A DNA stretch of 60,743 bases from Streptomyces sp. NRRL WC-3605 (GTDB taxonomy: Bacteria > Actinomycetota > Actinomycetes > Streptomycetales > Streptomycetaceae): NCBI RefSeq assembly GCF_001509795.1, contig NZ_LLZN01000069.1, positions 1 to 60,743 of the forward strand, written 5' to 3'. Under the pieces are notes generated by a model. It was not told the DNA's origin. It saw nothing but the letters and a program-made list of their open reading frames with translations, and ran no database searches. Position numbers and translations under genes: made by a program. Of the stretch, positions 46,720 through 57,192 are shown piece by piece (position 1 is the first letter of the stretch; every line of letters begins with the position of its first letter).

Positions 46720-47571
46720 CTACAAGCGCCGGGTGATCTGTGCTTCGACTCGTTCGACGAGCGTGCGGCTGTAGGCATGCACCAGCGAGAGATGGAACAG
46801 TGCCGGCGCCAGGGGCGCCCACCGGTGGACGCGGTCGTCCCGCAGCATGTATCTGACGACCGCCGCGGGCCGGAAGGGGACGTAGTCGATCCTCTGGTGC
46901 TCCCAGCGGTCCGCCACGCCCCGGCTCATGCGCGCCTGCAGGTCCGAGCTCTTCAGGTCCCGCAGCTTGGCGTAGAAGTGGCCGCTCCAGTGGCGCTTCC
47001 CGATGTCCAGGACGAAGGCCAGCAGGTCGAGTGAGTACTCGTGCGGCTCCAGGGAGAGTTCCTCGCGCATCCCGCGACGGGCCACGGAGTGGAGGTCCGG
47101 GGCACTCCTGCCCGACGAATCTATGTGCCGGGACAATCCCTCGTTGACCGAGGAGTTCCAGACGCCGGGGGCCATCCGGACCCGGTCACTGCGCTGGCTG
47201 ACGACGAGCATGTCGTCGGCGGTGACCACCGCTATGTTGACGGCGAAGCTGCACTGGAGGAAGGCCGGCGCCTTCAAGGGCTGGTCGGGATCCAGATACC
47301 GGGACCGGGGCGTAGTGCCGTCCGGAAGCCGGCGGTCGAGCTGCTGAGCGGCGAGGAAGGTGTAGTAGTCGGTCGGTCGCAGCCGCAGATGGACTTCTGG
47401 TCGCTCGTCCAGAGCGGTGCGCGAGATGTCGAACGCCTCGACGGCGTACCGTGGCCCGTTCCACAGCGGAGTGCGCCCCTCGGCCCGCAGTTGCTCGCTC
47501 TCCGCAGCGACCTCGTCCCGCCAGGACCGCATGTCCGGGGGCAACTCGATCTCGTCGTCGAGCACATGCAC
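46720..47571 (-). pseudogene. Nudix-like hydrolase domain, 3' part of a gene interrupted by an in-frame UAG
   Basis: 283 codons continue in the same frame as the 83-codon gene at 47572-47823 directly after its TAG. The protein has WNGPRYAVEAFDISRT and RPTDYYTFLAAQQL (about 37-80), then a Nudix-like region: GVWNSSVNEG and, after a longer spacer than the Nudix consensus, RRGMREELSL (about 138-176). Related proteins I recall are single chains with an N-terminal helix and this domain. There is no Shine-Dalgarno site before the GTG at 47571. Either a nonsense mutation or UAG readthrough is implied; separate translation is less likely. Confidence 0.6.
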
Positions 47572-47823
47572 CTAGACGGTCTCGGGAGGTATCGGAGACT
47601 CCCCGTCCCCCTCGACGATCAGAGCGGACGTCTGCAGAGGCCCGAGCGAGAAGGTGCGCCAGGCAGGGCCCGACTCCTCTCGGCGTCCGAGGCTGCGGAG
47701 GGCGCGGGTCGACCGTTTCCGCAACCGGAACCAGGCGTCCTGTAACGGCTGTTGGAACAGCACGGCGAAGAGCATGCCGATGACAGCGCCCACTACCCCG
47801 TTGGCAACATCGATCCCGGCCAT
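47572..47823 (-). pseudogene. N-terminal membrane-helix part of the UAG-interrupted Nudix-like gene
   Basis: 83 residues: one membrane helix (about 9-28, GVVGAVIGMLFAVLFQQPL), a basic stretch WFRLRKRSTRALRSLGRREE and a short beta-rich part SLGPLQTSALIVEGDG ending IPPETV before TAG. The ATG at 47823 is a good start. The sequence continues without a frame change into the Nudix-like domain, so both pieces look like one 367-codon gene. Confidence 0.6.
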
Positions 47824-47890
47824 AGGCCCACCACACTACGGATCTTGATCGACCCGAGCGGCGACGTGTCCTGGTCGTTACGTCTGCACC

Positions 47891-47946
47891 CGCCGTACGG
47901 GACGGGCCCGCGCCGCCGGACGCGGCGCCGGCCGTCCCGTACCGGC
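47891..47946 (-). terminator. Terminator after thiC
   Basis: An 11-bp arm GTACGGGACGG (47895-47905) pairs with 47932-47942 around a further GC-rich inner stem. It begins right after the thiC stop (47952) in the direction of transcription. Confidence 0.6.
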
Positions 47947-47951
47947 AGAAC

Positions 47952-49895
<1,944 letters not shown>

Positions 49896-49974
49896 GTACA
49901 AAGGTGCCTCCACGCTAGCGCCCGTTCGGGCGCGGTGAACAGAGGGCCCTCACCCTTCTTGCGATGATCGGTCG

Positions 49975-51456
49975 GTGACCACGACGCATGAACCTCCGTA
50001 CCCGCCGCACGAACCGCGCCGCGACACGAGCGCGGAGGACGGCCCCGCGCGACACAACGACCCCGGTGTACACCGGGGTTCGGGGGCGTCCGGGGGCCAC
50101 TCCGACGGCGGGCGGCACGGACATGGATCCGGCCACGGGCACTCCCACAGCCACTCCCACGGTCCGGCGGCTCCCGTCTCCCGGCATCTGCGCAAGGTCA
50201 TCGCGGCCGTCCTGATCCCCTTCGCGGCGGCGGTAGTGGTCGGCCTCGCCGTACTCTGGCCGGGCGGCGCCCCGGCGCACGAGCGCACCGGGGTCGGCTT
50301 CGACCGGCAGACCCAGCAGGCCACGGTCACGAAGGTGGTCGAGCTGAGCTGCAAGGACGTGGGCGCCGGCGGAGCACCCCCGGCCGGGGACGCCTCGGCC
50401 CCGCAGGGCTCCTCCACCACGCGGGAGGAGAGCGGCACCTGCAAGAAGGCGACGATCCGCGTCGACACCGGGAACGACAAGGGCCGTACGTTCACGGAGA
50501 TCGTCCAGCCCGACCAGTCACGGCAGTTGAGCGAGGGCCAGGAGGTCGTGGTCGCCTACGAGCCCTCGGCCCCCGAGGACCTCCAGTACGCCGTCGCCGA
50601 CGTCAACCGGCGTGTCCCGCTCTCGGTGCTCGCCGGGATCTTCGCCGTCGCCGTCGTACTCGTCGGACGGCTGCGGGGCGTCATGGCGCTGGTCTCGCTG
50701 GCGATCAGCTTCCTGCTGCTCAACTTCTTCATCCTGCCGGCGATCCTCCAGGGATCGAACCCGCTGGTCGTCGCCGTGGTGGGGGCGAGCGCCATCATGC
50801 TGATCGCGCTCTATCTGTGCCACGGCCCTTCCGCGCGTACGTCGGTCGCGGTCCTCGGGACCCTGATCTCGCTCCTGCTGATCGGCGTCCTCGGCTCGGT
50901 GTTCATCGGCTGGGCCGCGCTCACCGGCAACACCGACGACAACACGGGCCTCATCCACGGCCTGTACCCGTCGATCGACATGAGCGGTCTGCTGCTGGCC
51001 GGGATCATCATCGGTTCCCTCGGCGTGCTCGACGACGTGACGGTCACCCAGACGTCCGCCGTCTGGGAACTGCACGAGGCCAACCCGTCGATGGGCTGGC
51101 GCGGGCTGTACCGGGCGGGCATCCGCATCGGGCGCGACCACATCGCGTCGGTCGTCAACACGCTCGTCCTCGCCTACGCCGGCGCCGCGCTGCCCCTGCT
51201 GCTGCTCTTCTCCATCGCCCAGAGCGGCGTCGGCACGGTCGCCAACAGCGAGCTGGTGGCCGAGGAGATCGTGCGGACGCTGGTCGGCTCCATCGGCCTC
51301 GTCGCCTCCGTGCCGGTGACGACGGCCCTGGCGGCGCTGGTGGTGTCGGCCGACCGTCCCGAGCCCGGCACGGCGCCCGTGGGCGCCCGAGCGGCCGTGG
51401 CGGGCCCCGTACCGGCTGCCGGGCGGGGTGGGCGCGGGAGGCGGCGCAAGCGGTGA
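49975..51456 (+). CDS. YibE/F-family membrane protein with His-rich N-terminus
   Basis: A 493-residue membrane protein. Residues 35-63 are Gly/His-rich (about ten His, HGHGSGHGHSHSHSHG), a likely metal-binding tail. A helix at about 73-94 is followed by an external domain (95-205) and seven or eight helices (about 210-465) of the YibE/YibF family, including GVLDDVTVTQTSAVWELHEANP. Function of the family is unproven; transport has been suggested. GTG 49975 is the start. The C-terminal tail GRGGRGRRRKR is part of the segment duplicated after the stop. Confidence 0.85.
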   Translation: MTTTHEPPYPPHEPRRDTSAEDGPARHNDPGVHRGSGASGGHSDGGRHGHGSGHGHSHSHSHGPAAPVSRHLRKVIAAVLIPFAAAVVVGLAVLWPGGAPAHERTGVGFDRQTQQATVTKVVELSCKDVGAGGAPPAGDASAPQGSSTTREESGTCKKATIRVDTGNDKGRTFTEIVQPDQSRQLSEGQEVVVAYEPSAPEDLQYAVADVNRRVPLSVLAGIFAVAVVLVGRLRGVMALVSLAISFLLLNFFILPAILQGSNPLVVAVVGASAIMLIALYLCHGPSARTSVAVLGTLISLLLIGVLGSVFIGWAALTGNTDDNTGLIHGLYPSIDMSGLLLAGIIIGSLGVLDDVTVTQTSAVWELHEANPSMGWRGLYRAGIRIGRDHIASVVNTLVLAYAGAALPLLLLFSIAQSGVGTVANSELVAEEIVRTLVGSIGLVASVPVTTALAALVVSADRPEPGTAPVGARAAVAGPVPAAGRGGRGRRRKR

Positions 51457-51551
51457 GGGAGGGCTTCCGGAGCGCCCCCGACGTCCGCGGCGCAAGCTGT
51501 GAGGCAGGGCCTTCGGCGCCCTCCTGGCATCCGAGGCGCCGCTGACATCCG
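51442..51551 (+). repeat. 46-bp direct repeat across the YibE/F stop codon
   Basis: Copies at 51442-51487 and 51488-51533, each beginning CGGCGCAAGC and ending with TCCG, plus a short third partial copy to about 51551. The first copy holds the last codons and the TGA. About 80% identity. The same sort of duplication exists after the DyP gene at 21070. Confidence 0.78.
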
Positions 51552-51593
51552 CTGAAGCGTTACGCCACCCCCGCCCCCGGGCGCCGCGACGCG

Positions 51594-52001
51594 TCAGCCC
51601 GCGCTCTGCTCCTCCGCGAGGATGCGGTCCAGGGCCTCGTCGAGATGCGCGTCGAAGTCGGCGAGCGCCCCCTCCTGCCCGAGCGGCACCAGCTTGTCGG
51701 TGCGGTCCAGGAACGCCACGAGCGGTGCGACGGAGGAGCGGAACAGCGCCTGGTCCGGCCCGACCTGGAGCCGGATCAGCACATCGCCCAGGGTGTCGGA
51801 GCCGGCCGGCGAGACCCGTACGTCGCCCTCACCGCAGGGCCGGCCCACGCCGTCGACCAGCAGCTCGCGCCCGAACGCCCAGGTGACCGGGGCATCACCG
51901 GGCAGATGGAACGTCAGCCGCACGGCATAGGGATCACAGGTCTCGTAGCGCAGTTCCACCGGGATGCGGAAGGAGAGCTCCTCGGATACGAGAAAGCTCA
52001 T
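51594..52001 (-). CDS. ssgA: SsgA, sporulation-specific cell division activator
   Basis: The 135-residue protein is SsgA itself: MSFLVSEELSFRIPVELRYE, then VRLTFHLPGDAPVTWAFGRE and LVDGVGRPCG, and LDRTDKLVPLGQE near the end. SsgA-like proteins are actinomycete-specific; SsgA marks septum and branch sites and activates sporulation septation. Two tandem ATGs occur; I use the second (52001), which gives the known start and proper spacing to GAGG. It lies 127 bases downstream of ssgR, in the same direction. Confidence 0.95.
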   Translation of the reverse strand: MSFLVSEELSFRIPVELRYETCDPYAVRLTFHLPGDAPVTWAFGRELLVDGVGRPCGEGDVRVSPAGSDTLGDVLIRLQVGPDQALFRSSVAPLVAFLDRTDKLVPLGQEGALADFDAHLDEALDRILAEEQSAG

Positions 52002-52128
52002 CATGACCTCTGCCTGTACGGACTCGCGCATCGACTACCCCGTCGGTTGCCTTCGACTGGCCGGGACGGACCCCCGACACTGGTGGAATCTTGCTGAACG
52101 TACACGAGAGATCACAAGGAGTGAGTTT

Positions 52129-53016
52129 TCAGATACTGATAGAGAGCGCGAGTGACCCCAGGAGCCGGCCGATCTCGACCTGGAGCTGGCACACCGCCGA
52201 GGGCAGCCGGTCGGCCTGATGGAGGGGGAGGGACAGCGCCATCGTCGCGGCCGTCGTGCCCACCGTGATCGGGATGGCCGCGCAGACCGCGCCGAGCGCG
52301 TACTCCTGACGTTCGGTCACGGGGGCCATGCGCCCGGCCTGGTCCAGGCGTCGTAGCAGGCTGTGCCTGTCCGGGACCGTGTAGGGCGTGATGGCGCGCA
52401 CGGGGTGCCGGGACAGATGGTCCCGGCGGGCCTCCTCGTCCAGCTGGGAGAGCAGGCACTGTCCGATGGCGTGGGCATGGCCGGTCTCGCGGAAGTCGGC
52501 CCACTCGTGCACCGCCGGATTGCCCGGGGTGTCGGAGACGCACATGACTTCGATCTCGCCGTCGCGGTACTGGGCGTAGTAAACCGGGACACCGATCGCG
52601 TCACGCCATTGAGCGAGTGCGTCGACCATCGTGCTGCGACGTTTCTGCTGGGCGCTCGTGCTGCTCAGCCGCACGGCGGCCTCACCGAGGAAGAACAGCC
52701 CCTTGTCGCGGCGCAGATAGCCCTCGTGCACCAGGGTCCGCAGCAGGTGGTAGGCCGTGGGCAGCGCGAGTCCCGTCTCCCGGGCGAGTTGCTTGGCGGG
52801 AGCGCCGTACGCGTGGCCAGCGACGCATTCCAGCAGCCGCATGGCGCGCTGCACCGATCCGATGAGGGTCGCGGACGGCAGCTGCTCGGACGAGGCCGGC
52901 GCCGCCTCGGAGGCCGGGGTCGTCTGCCGCGGGACCTGGGGTACGGAGGAGCGCGGTTGTTCCAGGGGGTGGTGGGTCGGTGTGGGTGGTGCGGTGTCAA
53001 CCGTGGCCAAGGTCAC
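52129..53016 (-). CDS. ssgR: SsgR, IclR-family activator of ssgA
   Basis: A 295-residue IclR-type regulator. The winged HTH at about 52-108 (SVQRAMRLLECVAGHAYGAPAK, then GLALPTAYHLLRTLVHEGYL) is followed by the IclR effector domain (about 120-285), with TGHAHAIGQCLLSQL. In S. coelicolor SsgR activates ssgA transcription; position directly upstream of ssgA supports the name. The first 45 residues are low complexity, so the true start may be later than the GTG at 53016. No separate inducer known. Confidence 0.92.
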   Translation of the reverse strand: MTLATVDTAPPTPTHHPLEQPRSSVPQVPRQTTPASEAAPASSEQLPSATLIGSVQRAMRLLECVAGHAYGAPAKQLARETGLALPTAYHLLRTLVHEGYLRRDKGLFFLGEAAVRLSSTSAQQKRRSTMVDALAQWRDAIGVPVYYAQYRDGEIEVMCVSDTPGNPAVHEWADFRETGHAHAIGQCLLSQLDEEARRDHLSRHPVRAITPYTVPDRHSLLRRLDQAGRMAPVTERQEYALGAVCAAIPITVGTTAATMALSLPLHQADRLPSAVCQLQVEIGRLLGSLALSISI

Positions 53017-53204
53017 TCCCGAGGGGCGAGGAGGAGCCCGTGCGGGGGAACACGGGAGGGGTGCACGCCGCTCGCGGGGGCGACCCCGCGTCGATTCACG
53101 GAGCCTATTGGCCCGTCACCGCTGACGGCCGCACGGCCGGGAAAACTTCCCTCGCCCGAGGGAACCGGCGGTTCCTGTTACCGCCCACCGGTCCCCCGTG
53201 AACG

Positions 53205-53417
53205 TCACCAGTCGCTGCGCGACGACGAGCTCGACGTGAACTTCCTGACGACGTAGATCAGTCCGCCGACGAGGGCCACGAAGACCAGCAGCTTGAAGAG
53301 CAGTCCGATCACGAACCCGACGACGCTGGCTATCAGCCCGCCGAACACGACCAGGGCGATGACCGGCACCGCGATCCACTTCACCCACCACGGCAGTCCC
53401 GCGAAGATCTCACGCAT
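53205..53417 (-). CDS. DUF5326 family small membrane protein
   Basis: A 70-residue protein with two membrane helices (about 13-32 and 36-58), starting MREIFAGLPWWVKWIAVPV, typical of the Streptomyces DUF5326 family. The ATG at 53417 is chosen; the longer reading from 53486 has no family sequence and no ribosome site. Role unknown; usually located beside ssgR and the cupin gene. Confidence 0.85.
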   Translation of the reverse strand: MREIFAGLPWWVKWIAVPVIALVVFGGLIASVVGFVIGLLFKLLVFVALVGGLIYVVRKFTSSSSSRSDW

Positions 53418-53576
53418 CGCCCTTGTCCTTACCTCTCCGCCCGTCCAGTGCGGGTCCTGACTGTCGAATCCTCTGATTCCCTGCACTCGATGCTAGGGCC
53501 GGCGGGTGGTCGGGCGGACGCCTCGCAGCCCTTGTCCTCCCCTGATCGAACCCCTAGGGAACCCTGAGACCCGAGC

Positions 53577-53903
53577 TCAGCTCTCCGGGGGAGAGAACAC
53601 CACGAGCACCCTGAGGTCCTCGCTGATGTGGTGGAACTTGTGGGCGACGCCGGCCGGGACGTAGACGACGCTCCCCCGTGCCACGTGCGTGGTCTCCAGG
53701 CCGACGGTGATCTGTGCGCGGCCGCTCACGACGAAGTAGACCTCGTCCTGGTTGTGCGGTTGTTGTGGATCGCGCTCGCCCGCGTCGAGCGCGTACAGCC
53801 CCACCGACATGTTCCGCTCGCGCAGAAACTGCAGGTAGGCACCGTCGTTGGCAGCCCGCTCCGCTTCCAGTTCGTCCAGCCGGAAGGCCTTCATCGCAGT
53901 CAT
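53577..53903 (-). CDS. Cupin-domain protein
   Basis: A 108-residue single cupin: PQQPHNQDEVYFVVSGRAQITVG forms motif 1 (His, Glu) and AGVAHKFHHI motif 2 (His). A divalent metal site is likely. The start is either ATG 53903, with AAGGG upstream, or ATG 53894 (MKAFRLDELEAERAAN). Enzyme or binding activity cannot be predicted. Confidence 0.85.
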   Translation of the reverse strand: MTAMKAFRLDELEAERAANDGAYLQFLRERNMSVGLYALDAGERDPQQPHNQDEVYFVVSGRAQITVGLETTHVARGSVVYVPAGVAHKFHHISEDLRVLVVFSPPES

Positions 53904-53954
53904 CCGCCCTTGTCACAGTGCTTTTGGCCGATCTCGTCTGCCACGATCAGACAC

Positions 53955-54332
53955 ATGAAGAATTTCGTAGTCAAGACGATCGCCAACGCGGGCGCCCTGG
54001 CCGTCGCGGTCTGGCTGATAGACAACATCACCCTGACCGGCGACAGCACCGGCAAGCAGGTCGCCACCCTGTTGCTCGTCGCCCTGATCTTCGGCCTGGT
54101 CAACGTTGTCGTGAAGCCGGTCGTGAAGCTTCTCAGCCTGCCGCTGCTCATCCTGACGCTGGGCCTGTTCACCCTTATCGTCAACGCCCTGATGCTGCTG
54201 CTGACCTCTTGGCTCGCCGACAAGGTCGACCTGAGCTTCCATGTGGAGGGCTTCTGGACGGCCGTCCTGGGCGGCCTGATCATCTCGATCGTCTCCTGGG
54301 CGCTGAACGTCGTCCTGCCCGACGGTGACTGA
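53955..54332 (+). CDS. Four-helix membrane protein of the phage holin IV-like family (DUF/PF04020)
   Basis: A 125-residue protein with four hydrophobic segments: about 6-24, 36-56, 62-83 and 101-119. KNFVVKTIANAGALAVAVWL, GLVNVVVKPVVKLLSLPLLILTLGL are typical of the actinobacterial family named for mycobacterial holin-like proteins; there is no evidence for a holin role. Its stop overlaps the in-frame GTG of the next gene. Confidence 0.88.
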   Translation: MKNFVVKTIANAGALAVAVWLIDNITLTGDSTGKQVATLLLVALIFGLVNVVVKPVVKLLSLPLLILTLGLFTLIVNALMLLLTSWLADKVDLSFHVEGFWTAVLGGLIISIVSWALNVVLPDGD

Positions 54333-54339
54333 GCGCGCG

Positions 54340-54831
54340 ATGGCCTACCGCGTCTGCTTCGTCTGCACCGGCAACATCTGCCGCTCCCCGATGGCCGCCT
54401 CCGTCTTCCGCGCGCGGGTCGAGGAGGCCGGGCTGGACGCTCTGGTCGAGGTCGACAGCGCCGGCACCGGAGGCTGGCACGAGGGTGACCCGGCCGACCC
54501 GCGCACCGTCTCCGTCCTCGAGGAGCACGGCTACGACAGCGAGCACACCGCCCGGCAGTTCCGGACCTCCTGGTTCGAACGCGTCGACCTCGTGGTCGCC
54601 CTCGACGAGGGTCATATGAAAGCGCTGCGCCGGCTCGCCCCGACGGCCGACGACGCGGCGAAGGTCCGGCTGCTGCGTTCCTACGACCCCGCCGCCGGCG
54701 AGGACCTCGACGTGCCCGACCCCTACTACGGTGACCGGGACGGCTTCGAGGAATGCCTCACCATGGTGGAGTCGGCGAGTACGGGCCTGCTCACAGCGGT
54801 CCGCGAAGAGGTGGAAGGCAGGACGGCATGA
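54340..54831 (+). CDS. ptpA: Low-molecular-weight protein tyrosine phosphatase
   Basis: A 163-residue phosphatase with the P-loop VCTGNICRS (CX5R, Cys9 and Arg15 from this start) and the general-acid loop DPYYGD (about 126-131). In S. coelicolor the PtpA of this type affects secondary metabolism. ATG 54340 gives the standard family N-terminus; GTG 54325 in frame, overlapping the upstream stop, is an alternative. The stop overlaps the next gene's ATG by four bases, so the three genes form an operon. Confidence 0.92.
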   Translation: MAYRVCFVCTGNICRSPMAASVFRARVEEAGLDALVEVDSAGTGGWHEGDPADPRTVSVLEEHGYDSEHTARQFRTSWFERVDLVVALDEGHMKALRRLAPTADDAAKVRLLRSYDPAAGEDLDVPDPYYGDRDGFEECLTMVESASTGLLTAVREEVEGRTA

Positions 54832-55982
54832 GCGGTACGCAGGGACAGGCACCGGTTCCCGGGGCGGGAGACGGCACGCGCGTGGTGCGGGCCGGGCTGC
54901 CGGAGCCGGTCAAGTACGAGCCGACCCTTCCGGGACCGGTCTTCGCCGCCCACTACCACCTGCCGGGCGAGCCCACGGGTGCGTACACCTACGGCCGGGA
55001 CGAGAACCCGACCTGGACGCACCTGGAGCGGGCCATCGGCGGCCTGGAGGCGCCGGGGGAGAGCGACGTCGAGACGCTCGTCTTCGCGTCCGGCATGGCC
55101 GCCATCTCCTCGGTGCTCTTCTCCCAGCTGCGGTCCGGCGACGCGGTCGTCCTGCCCAGCGACGGCTACCAGGCGCTCCCCCTGGTGCGCGGGCAGCTGG
55201 AGGCGTACGGCATCGAGGTGCGTACGGCGCCGACCGGCGGCGACGCCCAGCTCCGCGTCCTCGACGGCGCCAGGCTGCTGTGGATCGAGACGCCGTCCAA
55301 CCCCGGGCTCGACGTGTGCGACGTCCGGCGCCTCGTCGAGGAGGCGCACGCGCGCGGGGCGCTCGTCGCCGTCGACAACACCCTCGCCACGCCGCTCGGG
55401 CAGCGGCCGCTGGAGCTGGGCGCCGACTTCTCGGTGGCCAGCGGCACCAAGCAGCTGACCGGCCACGGTGACGTGCTGCTGGGCTATGTCACCGGCCGCG
55501 ACCCGGAGGCCATGGCGGCCGTACGGCGCTGGCGCAAGATCGTCGGCGCGATCCCGGGGCCGATGGAGGCGTGGCTCGCGCATCGCTCCCTGGCCACGCT
55601 CCAGTTGCGGGTGGAGCGGCAGAACGCCACCGCCCTGGCCGTCGCGGAGGCCCTGCAGGACTGGCCGGAAGACCTCGCGGTGCGGTACCCGGGACTGCCC
55701 AAGGACCCGTCGCACGCCGTCGCCGCCGGGCAGATGCGACGCTTCGGCTGCGTCGTGTCCTTCACGCTGCCCACGCGCGCGCGTGCCGAGCGCTTCCTGG
55801 AGGAGCTGCGGCTCGTCGACGACGCCACCAGCTTCGGCGGTGTGCGCTCCACGGCCGAGCGGCGGGGCCGCTGGGGCGGGGACGACGTGCCGGAGGGCTT
55901 CATCCGGATGTCGGTCGGAGCCGAGGACACCGAGGACCTGGTGGCGGATGTGCTGCGGGCCCTGGAGGCATCGGCTCGGTGA
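54828..55982 (+). CDS. Cystathionine gamma-lyase / gamma-synthase family PLP enzyme
   Basis: A 384-residue Cys/Met-metabolism PLP enzyme. YTYGRDENPTWTHLERAIGGLE, FASGMAAIS, ETPSNPGLDV and VDNTLATPLGQRPLELG are typical; the PLP lysine is in SGTKQLTGHGD (about 207) and it ends TSFGGVRSTAERR. Annotation as gamma-lyase is the most common for such Streptomyces members, but a synthase cannot be excluded. Overlaps ptpA by four bases, and a strong terminator follows. Confidence 0.87.
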   Translation: MSGTQGQAPVPGAGDGTRVVRAGLPEPVKYEPTLPGPVFAAHYHLPGEPTGAYTYGRDENPTWTHLERAIGGLEAPGESDVETLVFASGMAAISSVLFSQLRSGDAVVLPSDGYQALPLVRGQLEAYGIEVRTAPTGGDAQLRVLDGARLLWIETPSNPGLDVCDVRRLVEEAHARGALVAVDNTLATPLGQRPLELGADFSVASGTKQLTGHGDVLLGYVTGRDPEAMAAVRRWRKIVGAIPGPMEAWLAHRSLATLQLRVERQNATALAVAEALQDWPEDLAVRYPGLPKDPSHAVAAGQMRRFGCVVSFTLPTRARAERFLEELRLVDDATSFGGVRSTAERRGRWGGDDVPEGFIRMSVGAEDTEDLVADVLRALEASAR

Positions 55983-56010
55983 CCGGTGCCGGGGTCCGTC
56001 GGGGAGGGGC

Positions 56011-56049
56011 GGGCGGTCCGAGCCTCCCCCCTCGTGGCTCGGACCGCCC
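56011..56049 (+). terminator. Terminator after the cystathionine gamma-lyase gene
   Basis: A perfect 14-bp stem (56011-56024 with 56036-56049), 11-base loop. It starts 28 bases after the stop. Confidence 0.8.
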
Positions 56050-56198
56050 CGGTTCCGCGCGCGAAGAACCGCGCGACCAAGGCTAGTTGACTCTCTGTCA
56101 GTGTCCAATCACAGTAGCGACAGCGACCTATCGACATATTTATAGTTGGGCCCTGCCCTGGGGGTGGGGAGAAGGGCGGGGAAGGGGAGGAGGGTGGC

Positions 56199-57104
56199 AT
56201 GGATCTGGCCTTGCTGCGCACTTTTGTGACCGTGCACCGGGCCGGTTCCTTCACCCGGGCCGCGGCGCTGCTGGGCCTGTCCCAGCCGGCCGTGACCTCG
56301 CAGATCCGGACGCTGGAACGGCAGTTGGGGCGTCCCCTGTTCCTACGGCAGGCACGCGGCGTGACGCCGACGACCATCGGCGACGAGCTCGCCCACAAGG
56401 CCGCCCCTCATCTCGACGCCCTGGTGGAGATCACCGAGACCGGTCTCGACGACGAGTCCTCCTTACGGTCGCTGCATCTCGCCGGACCTCCCGAGTTCAC
56501 GGCCGAGCGCGCGCTGCCCGCGCTCACCGGTCTGACCGGCGAGGACAATCAGGGCTTCGCCCTGCGCGCCTCCTTCGGCACCGCGGAGGAGACCCTCGAA
56601 GGGCTGGCCGCCGGACATCATGATCTGGCCATCACGACGACCCGTCCGCGGGGTGCTCTGCTCACGGCGACTGCGCTCTGCGACGAGGAGCACGTCCTGG
56701 TCGCGGCTCCCGACTGGATCGAGCGGATCGGCGCCGGCCTTCTCCGCCAGAAGGGGGCGCACGCGCTGGAGGACATTCCGGTGGTGGAGGTGCACGAGTC
56801 CCTGCCGTTCGTCTCCCGATACTGGGCCGCCGTCTTCGACTCCCGCCCGGCCGCACCCGGCACGGTGATCGTTCCGGACCTGCGCGCCGTCCTCGCTTGT
56901 ACCGTCGCGGGTGCGGGTCTTGCGGTGCTGCCGCGCTATCTGTGTGGGGACGCCCTCGACCGCGGCGAGGTCGTCGCCCTGCACGATCCGCCCGTTCCAC
57001 CCCTGCGGACGTACTTCCTGGCCGTCCGTACCGGCACTCTGGCGATGCCGCATATCGCACGGGCTCACGAGTGGCTGCTCAGGGCGGCGGCGGACTGGGC
57101 CTGA
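56199..57104 (+). CDS. LysR-family transcriptional regulator
   Basis: A 301-residue LysR regulator: HTH at 1-60 (MDLALLRTFVTVHRAGSFT, then LSQPAVTSQIRTLERQLG) and the substrate domain (about 88-295, with VAGAGLAVLPRYLC). ATG 56199 follows a GGGGAGGAGGG site. It has no divergent partner; a strikingly AT-rich promoter (56120-56150, CATATTTATAG) precedes it. Targets and effector unknown. Confidence 0.88.
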   Translation: MDLALLRTFVTVHRAGSFTRAAALLGLSQPAVTSQIRTLERQLGRPLFLRQARGVTPTTIGDELAHKAAPHLDALVEITETGLDDESSLRSLHLAGPPEFTAERALPALTGLTGEDNQGFALRASFGTAEETLEGLAAGHHDLAITTTRPRGALLTATALCDEEHVLVAAPDWIERIGAGLLRQKGAHALEDIPVVEVHESLPFVSRYWAAVFDSRPAAPGTVIVPDLRAVLACTVAGAGLAVLPRYLCGDALDRGEVVALHDPPVPPLRTYFLAVRTGTLAMPHIARAHEWLLRAAADWA

Positions 57105-57157
57105 GCAGGGGTTTTACGGCGGTCACCCGGCGGGCTCGCGCGGTGACCGGATGCGAT

Positions 57158-57171
57158 GTTTCACGTGGAAC
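57158..57171. promoter_or_regulatory. parS-like site
   Basis: GTTTCACGTGGAAC, one base off the parS consensus, between the LysR and Nudix genes. Confidence 0.75.
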
Positions 57172-57192
57172 CAGCCGGGCCACATTTCCTCC

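Noticed and set aside
53955..54332. Holin-like protein as sign of a prophage
   Set aside because: The family is chromosomal in actinobacteria and no lysis or phage gene is near.
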